Positions 51,395-58,760 of a stretch of 64,000 nucleotides of DNA are shown piece after piece (position 1 is the stretch's first letter; every line of letters starts with the position of its first letter). The notes under the pieces are model-generated. The model did not search any database and was not told the DNA's origin. It worked only from the letters and a program-made list of their open reading frames with translations. Origin of the DNA: Gulbenkiania mobilis (GTDB taxonomy: Bacteria > Pseudomonadota > Gammaproteobacteria > Burkholderiales > Chromobacteriaceae); contig SMDA01000007.1 in assembly GCA_004346645.1 (NCBI GenBank), positions 78,406-142,405 of the forward strand. Reading direction: 5' to 3'. Position numbers and translations under genes: made by a program.

Positions 51395-52414
51395 TCACCC
51401 CTTGCGTGTGTCGAGGGCGGCGCGCAGGCCTTCCCCGATGAAGATCAACAGCAACAGCAGCAGCGTCAGCACGGAAAAGCTGGAGAGTGCGATCCACCAG
51501 GCATCCAGATTGTCCTTGCCCTGAGCCAGAAGTTCGCCCAGGCTCGGGGTTTCGGCAGGTACGCCAAGCCCAAGAAAGTCCAGGCTGGTCAGCGCCAGCA
51601 CAGCCCCAGACAGCCGGAAGGGCAGGAAGGCCACTACCGGAGTCAGGCTGTTGGGCAGGATATGCCGCCACACGATCTGCCGGCCTGTCAGCCCCAGCGC
51701 ACGGGCGGCCAGCACGTACTCCATCTGCCGGTTGCGCAACACCTCTGCCCGCACGTAGTCGGCCAGCCCCATCCATCCGAACAGCGACAGCAGCACCAAC
51801 AGAAGGCCAAGGCTGGGCGTGAACAGCGAGGCCAGGATGATCAGCAGGTAAAGCTCCGGCAGGCTGCCCCATATTTCCAGAAAGCGCTGGGTAAAGAGGT
51901 CTACCCGACCACCCAGATAGCCCTGCAGCGCTCCCACCAGCATGCCGATCACCGTTCCAACGATAGTCAGCGCCAGCCCGAACAGAACCGACAGCCGGAA
52001 GCCGTACACCAGCCGTGCCAAAAGGTCGCGGCCACGGTCGTCGGTGCCAAGCAGGTTGGCCGAAGACGGCGGCGCCGGATTGGGGGATGACGCGAAGTAG
52101 TTGATGGTGTTGTGGCCGTAGCGGTTGGGCGGATAGATGGCAAAATTGCCGGGTAGACTGAGCCGCGCGGCGATGTAAGGGTCCAGATAGTCCGCCGGCG
52201 TGTCGAAATCGCCGCCGAATGTGGTCTCGTTGTAGTCGGCCACCACCGGGAAATACCAGTGGCCCTGATAGCGCACCACCAGCGGTCGGTCGTTGGAGAG
52301 CACCTCGGCACAGAGCGACAAGGCGAATAGCACCCCAAAGATCCACAGGCTGAGATACCCACGACGGTGTGCACGAAAACGCAGCCAGGCACGGCGTGCA
52401 GGCGATACGCTCAT
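51395..52414 (-). CDS. yejE: ABC transporter permease YejE
   Basis: The 339-residue inner-membrane protein has an N-terminal helix (about 17-37), a large periplasmic loop, and a five-helix permease domain with the EAA-like motif AARALGLTGRQIVWRHILPNS that contacts the ATPase. The periplasmic loop contains PPNRYGHNTINYFASS, typical of YejE. The start overlaps the yejB stop by four bases. Confidence 0.93.
   Translation of the reverse strand: MSVSPARRAWLRFRAHRRGYLSLWIFGVLFALSLCAEVLSNDRPLVVRYQGHWYFPVVADYNETTFGGDFDTPADYLDPYIAARLSLPGNFAIYPPNRYGHNTINYFASSPNPAPPSSANLLGTDDRGRDLLARLVYGFRLSVLFGLALTIVGTVIGMLVGALQGYLGGRVDLFTQRFLEIWGSLPELYLLIILASLFTPSLGLLLVLLSLFGWMGLADYVRAEVLRNRQMEYVLAARALGLTGRQIVWRHILPNSLTPVVAFLPFRLSGAVLALTSLDFLGLGVPAETPSLGELLAQGKDNLDAWWIALSSFSVLTLLLLLLIFIGEGLRAALDTRKG
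52053..52064 (+). repeat. Uptake-like 12-mer AGGTTGGCCGAA in yejE
   Basis: This exact copy opposes the gene; its complement encodes S-S-A-N-L-L. Confidence 0.6.
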
Positions 52415-53466
52415 CGCGGCCTCCCCTCGAAGCTGACGCGCGGGTCCGCCCAGAGATAGGCCAGGTCGGACAGCAGCTTGGCCACCAGCCCCAGCAGGGT
52501 GAATACGTACAGCGTCCCCATCACTACCGGGTAGTCGCGCCGGATCACCGATTCATACGACAGCAGCCCGAGGCCGTCTAGCGAGAACAGGGTCTCGATC
52601 AGCAGGCTGCCGGTGAAGAAGGCCCCGATGAAGGCGGCAGGAAACCCGGTGATCAGCGGGATCATCGCATTGCGCAGCACATGCCGATACAGGATGGCCC
52701 GCTCCGACAGCCCCTTGGCCCGGGCGGTGTACACATACTGCCGGCGGATCTCCTCTAGGAACACGTTTTTGGTCAGTAGCGTCATCACGGCCAAGTTGCC
52801 CACCACCGAAGCGGTGACCGGCAGCGTGATGTGCCACAGGTAATCCACGAGTTTTCCGCCGAAAGAGAGCTGCGCCCAGTTCTCGCTGGTGAGGCCGCGC
52901 AGCGGAAACAGCTGCCAGAAGCTGCCCCCGCCGAACAGCACCAGGAGCGCCAGCCCTAGCACGAACCCGGGAATGGCATAGCCCACCAGGAGCGCACTGC
53001 TGGTGGCAACATCGAAGGGGCTGCCATCACGCACGGCCTTGCGGATACCCAGCGGCAGCGAAACCAGATAGGTAATGAAAAAGGTCCACAGGCCCAGTGT
53101 CATCGAGACGGGCAGTTTCTCCAGGATCAGCGCACCGACCGACTGGTGGTGGTAAAAGCTCTCGCCCAGATCGAACCGCGCGAAGCGCAGCAGCATGTCG
53201 GCAAAACGCTGTAGCGGTGGCCGGTCAAAACCATACAGCTGGGCCAGTGCGGCCACCTCATCCGGGGACAGCCCCTGGCTACCGCGCAGAGCCCCCGATT
53301 GGGCGGTGGCCGCTTCGCCCGCCACGCCGGCATGGGTCAGTTGCTGCACCATCTGCTCCACCGGGCCGCCCGGCACGAACTGAATGATGAGGAAGGTGAC
53401 CGCCAGCACACCAATCAGGGTGGGTACCATCAGCAGCAGGCGGCCCAGCAGGTAGCGCCAGATCAT
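52411..53466 (-). CDS. yejB: ABC transporter permease YejB
   Basis: YejB is the second permease of the YejABEF importer. The 351-residue product begins MIWRYLLGRLLLMVPTLIGVLAVTFLIIQFVPGG, the typical DppB-like first helix, and has the EAA motif ARAKGLSERAILYRHVLRNA. The ATG at 53466 overlaps the yejA stop; upstream in-frame sequence is yejA in another frame. Confidence 0.93.
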   Translation of the reverse strand: MIWRYLLGRLLLMVPTLIGVLAVTFLIIQFVPGGPVEQMVQQLTHAGVAGEAATAQSGALRGSQGLSPDEVAALAQLYGFDRPPLQRFADMLLRFARFDLGESFYHHQSVGALILEKLPVSMTLGLWTFFITYLVSLPLGIRKAVRDGSPFDVATSSALLVGYAIPGFVLGLALLVLFGGGSFWQLFPLRGLTSENWAQLSFGGKLVDYLWHITLPVTASVVGNLAVMTLLTKNVFLEEIRRQYVYTARAKGLSERAILYRHVLRNAMIPLITGFPAAFIGAFFTGSLLIETLFSLDGLGLLSYESVIRRDYPVVMGTLYVFTLLGLVAKLLSDLAYLWADPRVSFEGRPR

Positions 53467-55274
53467 CGTTGCTCCTTCCCAGGCAAGGCCCACCAGGTTT
53501 CCAGCGCCCAGTAGGTGGCGATGGGGTAGTAACGCGGCGTACGCGCAGGTTGGCCGAAGCGGTTCCACCACGCCACGCGGTGATACGGCAGATACCAGTT
53601 GGGCACCACGTAATGGCCGGCACGCAGCACCCGGTCCAGCGCCCGGCTGGCAGCCACCAGCTCGGTGCGGCTCTCGAAATGCAGGAAGTGCTGCAGCAGG
53701 CTCTCCACCGCCGGATCGCACAGCCCGGCCCAGTTACGGCTGCCGGGTGTGCGCGCCGCCTCACAGCTGTGGAAGTCGAGCTGTTCGTTGCCAGGGCTCT
53801 GGCTGGCCCCGTAGACCACCACGGTGGAGTCGTACTCGAACCGGTCCATGCGCCGCTGGTAGATGGCCGGGTCCACCACGCGCACGTTGAGGGTGATGCC
53901 CAGCCGGGCCAGGTTGCGCTGCCATACCGAGACGATTCGCTCGTAACTGCGACTGAAGCTGAGGAATTCGAACACGAACGGCCGACCATTCCGATCGACA
54001 AGGCGCCCGCCCTCGTAGCGCCACCCAGCCTCGAACAACAGGCTGCGTGCACGCTTGAGGTTGTTGCGCAGTCCGTAAGGCCCGGCGCTGTCTGGGGGAA
54101 GCACTGCTTCGCCGAACACGGCCGGATCCAGCCGTGCTCGCAGCGGAGCCAGCAGCTTCATCTCCTCCTGCGTGGGCAGACCGCGGGCTGCCATCTCGCT
54201 GTTGGTAAAGTAGCTGTCGCTGCGTCGGTACTGGTTGTAGAAAAGCTGGCGATTGGCCCATTCGAAGTCGAATGCCAGCGACAGGGCCTGCCGTACCCGC
54301 CGGTCGGCAAACAGGGGCCGGCGCAGGTTGAACACGAAGCCTTGCATGCCGGCACTGTTCTCGTGCGGCAGAGTGCGGCGCAGGATACGCCCATCCCGGA
54401 ACCTGGGCCCGTTGTAACCGCGCGCCCAGTCCTTGGCCGTGTTCTCCTCGATGAGGTCGAACTCGCCTGCCTTGAAGGCCTCCAGCCGGGCGGTAGTGTC
54501 CTGATAGTAACGAAAGGTGATGTGATCGAAGTTGTACATGCCGCGCCGCACTGGCAATGTGACGGCCCAGTACGCCGGATTGCGGCGATAGCGGGCATAG
54601 CGGCCTGCGGCCCAGCTCTCCAGGACGTAGGGGCCGGACCCGATGGGCGGGGTGGTGGCCACGTCGGCGAGCGTCCTACCGGGCGGAATCCATTTGCGCG
54701 AGAACACCGGCAGTTGCCCCAGGATGAGATGCAGCTCCGCATTGCGCCGCTTGAAGGTGAAGCGCACCGTGCGGCTGTTCAGGGCGGCCGCCTCGGCCAC
54801 ATCCGCCCAGTACACCCGGTAGAGCGGAGTGGCGGTGCGGTCGGTCGTCAGGGTGCGGAAGGAAGCCACCACATCCGCTGCCGTCACCGGATCGCCGTTG
54901 ACGAAACGTGCCTTCGGATTGAGTCGAAAAATGACTGACAGACCGTCCGGAGCCAGCACCACATCTTCGGCCAACAGGCCATAAAGGGAAAACGGCTCGT
55001 CCTCCGACTGCGCCAGCAGCGTGTCCAGGGTCAGGAGAGACACCCCAGCCTCTTTGTCGCCCTTGAGCGTGAAAGGGTTGAGCGTGTCGAAGCTGCCGGT
55101 AGCCGGCAAGACCAACTGCCCACCCTTGGGCGCGTCGGGGTTCACATAATCGAAATGGGAAAAGCCCGCCTGATAGCGCGGAACATAACCGAGGGCAATG
55201 GCTGGGGCGGACCGGGCGGGAAGGGCCACCAGCGCAGCCAGCCCCACCAACAGGAGAACTAGGAAGCGGATCAT
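53463..55274 (-). CDS. yejA: Extracellular solute-binding protein YejA
   Basis: YejA is the periplasmic peptide-binding component. The 603-residue precursor has a signal peptide (about residues 1-22, ending ARSAPA), then the family segments FSHFDYVNPDAPKGGQLVLPA and SLYGLLAEDVVLAPDGLSVIFRLN. It belongs to the SBP_bac_5 group but is longer than average. It heads the yejABEF operon, and fabI is divergently transcribed about 155 bases away. Confidence 0.92.
   Translation of the reverse strand: MIRFLVLLLVGLAALVALPARSAPAIALGYVPRYQAGFSHFDYVNPDAPKGGQLVLPATGSFDTLNPFTLKGDKEAGVSLLTLDTLLAQSEDEPFSLYGLLAEDVVLAPDGLSVIFRLNPKARFVNGDPVTAADVVASFRTLTTDRTATPLYRVYWADVAEAAALNSRTVRFTFKRRNAELHLILGQLPVFSRKWIPPGRTLADVATTPPIGSGPYVLESWAAGRYARYRRNPAYWAVTLPVRRGMYNFDHITFRYYQDTTARLEAFKAGEFDLIEENTAKDWARGYNGPRFRDGRILRRTLPHENSAGMQGFVFNLRRPLFADRRVRQALSLAFDFEWANRQLFYNQYRRSDSYFTNSEMAARGLPTQEEMKLLAPLRARLDPAVFGEAVLPPDSAGPYGLRNNLKRARSLLFEAGWRYEGGRLVDRNGRPFVFEFLSFSRSYERIVSVWQRNLARLGITLNVRVVDPAIYQRRMDRFEYDSTVVVYGASQSPGNEQLDFHSCEAARTPGSRNWAGLCDPAVESLLQHFLHFESRTELVAASRALDRVLRAGHYVVPNWYLPYHRVAWWNRFGQPARTPRYYPIATYWALETWWALPGKEQR
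53547..53558 (+). repeat. Uptake-like 12-mer AGGTTGGCCGAA in yejA
   Basis: This exact copy opposes the gene; its complement encodes R-F-G-Q-P-A. It is the third exact copy within 2.9 kb of the yej operon. Confidence 0.6.
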
Positions 55275-55393
55275 GCACTCCTCGGGCAGTCTGCAGAGTC
55301 TAAGGGGACGAACGATCGCGTCCGATCATACCGTTTTTGTCACAAGGGAGGGTGTCCGACAATCCGTCGGGTTCCGGTTGCGGGGGCATTGGG

Positions 55394-55399
55394 TATAAT
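55394..55399 (+). promoter_or_regulatory. -10 hexamer for fabI
   Basis: A perfect TATAAT lies 30 bases before the fabI ATG. The -35 region is poor (TTCCGG at 55372-55377), so an activator or extended element may be involved. Confidence 0.5.
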
Positions 55400-55429
55400 G
55401 CCAGCCTGTTTCTACCAGAAGGACTCAAG

Positions 55430-56218
55430 ATGGGCTTCCTGCAAGGCAAAAAAATCCTGATTACCGGCATGATCTCCAATCGCTCGATCGCGTACGGCAT
55501 CGCCCAGGCCTGTCACCGCGAAGGCGCGGAGCTGGCCTTCACCTACGTGGTGGACAAGCTGGAAGACCGTGTTCGTGAAATGGCCGCCGAATTCGGCAGC
55601 CAGCTGGTATTCCGCTGTGACGTGCAAAGCGATGATGAGATCAACCAGCTGTTTGCCGACCTGGGCAAGGAATGGGACGGCCTCGATGGTTTGGTGCACG
55701 CCATCGCGTTCGCCCCGCGCGAAGCGCTGGAAGGGGACTTCCTCGATGCGATCAGTCGCGAAGCGTTCCAAACGGCCCACGAGGTCTCTGCCTACAGCTT
55801 CCCGGCCTTGGCCAAGGCTGCGCGCCCGATGATGCAGGGCCGCAATGGCGCGCTGCTGACGCTCTCGTACCTGGGTGCCGTGCGCGCCATTCCCAACTAC
55901 AACGTGATGGGTCTGGCCAAGGCCAGTCTGGAGGCCTCGGTGCGCTTCATGGCCGCCAGCCTGGGCAAGGACGGCATCCGCGTCAACGGCATTTCCGCCG
56001 GGCCGATCAAGACCCTGGCCGCCGCAGGCATCTCGGGCTTCTCCAAGCTGCTGAACATGGCTGCCGGTCAGTCGTGCCTGCGCCGCAACGTTACGACCGA
56101 GGAGGTAGGCAACACTGCCGCCTTCCTGCTGTCGGATCTCTCCTCCGGCATCACCGGCGAGATCACCTATGTGGACGCCGGCTTCAGCATCAACGCGATG
56201 AACGTGCCCGAAGCCTGA
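55430..56218 (+). CDS. fabI: Enoyl-[acyl-carrier-protein] reductase (NADH)
   Basis: FabI catalyses the last reduction in each round of fatty-acid elongation and is the triclosan target. The 262-residue protein has [20 protein letters not shown] for cofactor binding and the catalytic tyrosine and lysine in [20 protein letters not shown], plus [19 protein letters not shown] chose the ATG at 55430, with AGAAGGA upstream and the family start [13 protein letters not shown]. It is monocistronic, ending at a terminator. Confidence 0.97.
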   Translation: MGFLQGKKILITGMISNRSIAYGIAQACHREGAELAFTYVVDKLEDRVREMAAEFGSQLVFRCDVQSDDEINQLFADLGKEWDGLDGLVHAIAFAPREALEGDFLDAISREAFQTAHEVSAYSFPALAKAARPMMQGRNGALLTLSYLGAVRAIPNYNVMGLAKASLEASVRFMAASLGKDGIRVNGISAGPIKTLAAAGISGFSKLLNMAAGQSCLRRNVTTEEVGNTAAFLLSDLSSGITGEITYVDAGFSINAMNVPEA

Positions 56219-56240
56219 TTCTGCCTACGACTGCCTGATC

Positions 56241-56269
56241 GCAAAACCCGGCCTACTGCCGGGTTTTGC
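56241..56269. terminator. Terminator after fabI
   Basis: GCAAAACCCGGC pairs with GCCGGGTTTTGC around a five-base loop. Confidence 0.88.
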
Positions 56270-56281
56270 GCTTTCTGAGCA

Positions 56282-56293
56282 AGGTTGGCCGAA
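56282..56293 (+). repeat. Uptake-like 12-mer AGGTTGGCCGAA, intergenic after fabI
   Basis: This exact copy lies between two terminator hairpins of convergent genes. It is one of two exact copies outside coding sequence. Confidence 0.6.
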
Positions 56294-56316
56294 ACACCCG
56301 GGAAGCAGAAACGCAA

Positions 56317-56337
56317 AAGCCCGCCTGAGGCGGGCTT
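56317..56337 (-). terminator. Terminator after the 93-residue membrane protein gene
   Basis: AAGCCCGCC pairs with GGCGGGCTT around TGA, with U residues following on the minus strand. Confidence 0.8.
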
Positions 56338-56357
56338 GTGTATGGAGGGCAGACCAA

Positions 56358-56639
56358 TCAGAACAGGGCCTTGATGCCCAGGCCCAGCCCGTAGAAGAGA
56401 GCGCCGAACGCCATCGAGATCACCGTTCCGCGCCAGCCATGACGCTCCATGGCCACGCCGTAGATGCGCGCCACCAGAACACCGAGCACGCCGCAGGTCG
56501 CCACTTGAATGTCCGACTTGGCGAGCGTCAGGTTGGAGGAAGCCACGAACACCACCAGAGCCACCAGCACGGCAGCGGAAGCGGCATTGAGAAGGTTGCG
56601 CCCGTTCGGCGTCTCAAGAGTCACACCCAGCAGTTTCAT
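56358..56639 (-). CDS. Small hypothetical membrane protein
   Basis: I do not recognise it. The 93-residue product has three hydrophobic stretches (about 19-34, 47-61 and 72-92) and glycine-rich final helix LFYGLGLGIKALF, suggesting a small integral membrane protein. It has its own promoter, a leader of about 155 bases that can fold into a long hairpin, and a terminator, so it is a complete single-gene unit under possible RNA-level control. Confidence 0.7.
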   Translation of the reverse strand: MKLLGVTLETPNGRNLLNAASAAVLVALVVFVASSNLTLAKSDIQVATCGVLGVLVARIYGVAMERHGWRGTVISMAFGALFYGLGLGIKALF

Positions 56640-56703
56640 GTCGTTCAGCCTGAAAAAGAAGTCATCCGTGTGCCAGGCAGCCAGGGCTGCCCTTCATTGT
56701 TCC

Positions 56704-56800
56704 GTCTGGACCTTCCGGGCGCTGCTGACCGTTAGGGGGTGCAGCCGCGGGCGGGCTCGAACATCAGATTTCAGAAGCTGGCCTGCCGGGAAAGTCAGAC
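56704..56800 (-). ncRNA. Structured leader RNA upstream of the 93-residue gene
   Basis: On the minus strand the first 15 bases (56800-56786, GTCTGACTTTCCCGG) pair with GG-rich sequence at 56718-56704 (CCGGAAGGTCCAGAC) with small bulges. Inside, GCTTCTGA pairs with TCAGCAGC. The folded element begins about five bases after the predicted transcription start and lies 65 bases before the ATG. It does not fit 6S, SRP or tmRNA patterns that I know. It could be a cis-regulatory leader or a small RNA. Confidence 0.45.
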
Positions 56801-56801
56801 C

Positions 56802-56831
56802 ATTGTAGGGGAAGGGCCCCTCGCCTCACAA
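56802..56831 (-). promoter_or_regulatory. Promoter for the leader RNA and 93-residue gene
   Basis: On the minus strand TTGTGA (plus 56826-56831) and TACAAT (plus 56802-56807) are separated by 18 bases. Transcription should begin near 56795. Confidence 0.55.
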
Positions 56832-56966
56832 CCTTTTTGCCGCAAAAAATACAAATAAAATTAAAGACTTAAGTAATTTTTACCGCTTAATGACAGTAGG
56901 CGGATTCAGCCGCACAGGATTCAGCACAGCAGCATGTCTGGAAAGCACGGGAGGTGTGTTTTTTCG
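56832..56966. other. AT-rich intergenic stretch, no gene seen
   Basis: The part from about 56843 to 56885 is strikingly AT-rich for this chromosome (CAAATAAAATTAAAGACTTA). It lies between the promoter above and the 3' end of the DUF1289 gene. I see no open reading frame or clear hairpin. It could be an UP-element or a nucleoid-protein site. Confidence 0.5.
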
Positions 56967-57299
56967 CTACATTCCTGCCTTCGCTGGGCTATACGCGGCC
57001 AGGCACCCAGGACAAAGGCAACCGACAAGATCGGCTGGTACCGCAATACTTGGGTAGGCCGCACACCAGCACGTGCCCTCCGGTCCGCCACTGCCACAGG
57101 CAAAACGTTTACCGCATTGTGCACAGACACTGCCGCCCTCAGCCCGGCTGGCTTCGGCCAACCTTGTCCAGACCGCCAGACGCTCGGCCTCGGTCATGCC
57201 GCTCCAGGCGGCGATCTCTTCCAGGCTGCGTCCACAGCCGGTACACACGCGGCCGCCTGCATCCAGCCTGCAGATCCCGACACAAGGGGAAGGGGTCAT
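56967..57299 (-). CDS. DUF1289 protein with C-terminal cysteine-rich CWC domain
   Basis: The 110-residue product starts TPSPCVGICRLDAGGRVCTGCGRSLEEIAAW, the DUF1289 motif with four cysteines, and continues with CAQCGKRFACG, CWCAAYP and CLCPGCLAAY, resembling the cysteine-rich CWC family. Ten or more cysteines suggest zinc or iron-sulfur binding. Both families are uncharacterised. It precedes no obvious partner and ends in an AT-rich gap. Confidence 0.8.
   Translation of the reverse strand: MTPSPCVGICRLDAGGRVCTGCGRSLEEIAAWSGMTEAERLAVWTRLAEASRAEGGSVCAQCGKRFACGSGGPEGTCWCAAYPSIAVPADLVGCLCPGCLAAYSPAKAGM
57153..57164 (-). repeat. Uptake-like 12-mer AGGTTGGCCGAA in the DUF1289 gene
   Basis: This exact copy runs with the gene and is read as T-R-L-A-E-A. 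Confidence 0.6.
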
Positions 57300-57344
57300 C
57301 TTAGGGGCTCCTTCAAACCGACAGCCACTACTGCCTGAGCAAAC

Positions 57345-57373
57345 AAAAACGGCGCAGACATCGTCTGCGCCGT
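57345..57373 (-). terminator. Terminator after the binding-protein gene
   Basis: ACGGCGCAGAC pairs with GTCTGCGCCGT around a three-base loop and is followed by U residues on the minus strand. Confidence 0.85.
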
Positions 57374-57392
57374 CAAAGCCAAATCCTGCAGC

Positions 57393-58637
57393 TTACTGGG
57401 CCGCCGAGGCAGCCGGAGCGGAGGCAGCAGCAGCCGGTGCAGCTGCACGGCCACCAACGGTTTCCATGACGGTCCACTCGCCGTTCACCACCTTGTAGAC
57501 GGTGATGCCACCATCCTTCAGGTCGCCCTTGTCGTCGTAGGCCCACGAGGACGAGGTCACACCCGAGTAGTTGATCTTGGCCAGCACCGGCAGGTACTTG
57601 GTCGGATCGGTGGAGTTGGCTTCCTTCATCGCCTGGATCATGGCACGGGTGGCGTCATAACCGTAGGGCGAGTAGGTGGCCACGTCCATGTTGAAGCGTG
57701 CCTTGTAGCGCTGGGCATAGTCCGGGCCTTTGGGCATCTGCTCCAGCGGCAGACCAGCCAGCGAGGCGATCGAACCGTCGGCCTCCTTGCCAGCCAGCTT
57801 CAGGAAGGTCGGGGTCTTGGTCATCTCGCCCGAAACCAGCGGAGCCTTGATGCCCAGACGCTTCATCTGCTTGGCCATCGGAGCGGACTGTGCGTCGGCG
57901 CCACCGTAGAAGATGATGTCCGGATTGGCACCCTTGATCGAGGTCAGGATCGCTGCAAAGTCGGTGGCCTTGTCGGTGGTGAACTCACGCTTCACCACTT
58001 CACCGCCGGCAGCCTTTACGGACTTCTCGAACTCGTCGGCCAGACCCTGGCCATAGGCTGTGCGGTCGTCAACGATAACGATGCGCTTGGCGCCCAGTTT
58101 CTCGACCACGAACTTACCCATCACCGAACCCTGCTGGGTGTCGGAGGTCATGGAGCGGAAGGTGGTCTTGAAGCCCTGCTGGGTGAACTGCGGTGCGGTC
58201 GCCATGGCGATCTGCGGCAGGTTGGCGTCGGAGTAGATCTTCGAGGCCGGGATCGAGGTGCCCGAGTTGAAGTGACCGATGATGCCGCTTACCTTGGCGT
58301 CCACGAACTTCTGGGCGATCTGGGTAGCGGTCTTGGGGTCGGCCTGGTCGTCTTCGGCCACCAGCTCGAAGCTGACCGGCTTGCCGTCGATCACCGGCTT
58401 CTCGGCGTTGGCGTCTTCGATCGCCAGGGTCACACCGTTCTTGTACTCTTCGCCGTAGTGGGCTTGCGGGCCGGTCAGCGGCGCTGCAAAACCGAGTTTC
58501 ACCACGTTGCCGCCGGCTGCTTCGGCAGAAGCACCGGAAGCGTCGGCAGCGCCGCCTTCCTTGTTACCGCAGGCAGCCAGGGCCAGAGCGGCAGCAACCG
58601 CCAGCGATACCGTTTTCAACTGAGTAAAGCGCATCAT
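57393..58637 (-). CDS. Branched-chain amino-acid type ABC substrate-binding lipoprotein
   Basis: The 414-residue product has a lipoprotein signal ending ALAAC (cysteine 23), then a LivJ/LivK-type type I periplasmic binding fold: VVKLGFAAPLTGPQAHYGEE, GIIGHFNSGTSIPASKIY and DDRTAYGQGLADEFEK. The ending is an Ala/Pro-rich tail. No permease or ATPase genes accompany it, so it depends on partners elsewhere or acts as a sensor. The ligand is probably leucine, isoleucine, valine or a related amino acid, but this is inferred from family only. AGAGGA precedes the two adjacent ATGs. Confidence 0.88.
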   Translation of the reverse strand: MMRFTQLKTVSLAVAAALALAACGNKEGGAADASGASAEAAGGNVVKLGFAAPLTGPQAHYGEEYKNGVTLAIEDANAEKPVIDGKPVSFELVAEDDQADPKTATQIAQKFVDAKVSGIIGHFNSGTSIPASKIYSDANLPQIAMATAPQFTQQGFKTTFRSMTSDTQQGSVMGKFVVEKLGAKRIVIVDDRTAYGQGLADEFEKSVKAAGGEVVKREFTTDKATDFAAILTSIKGANPDIIFYGGADAQSAPMAKQMKRLGIKAPLVSGEMTKTPTFLKLAGKEADGSIASLAGLPLEQMPKGPDYAQRYKARFNMDVATYSPYGYDATRAMIQAMKEANSTDPTKYLPVLAKINYSGVTSSSWAYDDKGDLKDGGITVYKVVNGEWTVMETVGGRAAAPAAAASAPAASAAQ

Positions 58638-58712
58638 TTATCCTCTATTTTGTACTTGGGGTGAATCCCACCCGACCCGTCCTTGAGCCGGTGTCTCCTA
58701 CGTTTTGCAACA

Positions 58713-58746
58713 ACGCTGGCGCGCATTATTCCAATGGCGCCAGCGT
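58713..58746 (-). terminator. Possible terminator after putA
   Basis: ACGCTGGCGC pairs with GCGCCAGCGT over a 14-base loop. The following minus-strand sequence is only moderately U-rich, so it may be weak or Rho-assisted. Confidence 0.4.
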
Positions 58747-58760
58747 CTGACAAGCTCGGC

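Noticed and set aside
56282..56337. Uptake-like words as paired inverted repeats forming terminators, as in Neisseria
   Set aside because: Copies here are single; the nearby terminators use unrelated GC-rich stems.
56704..56800. SRP 4.5S RNA, 6S RNA or tmRNA
   Set aside because: A GGAAG motif occurs but in the closing stem rather than the apical loop expected for SRP RNA; 6S and tmRNA landmarks are absent.
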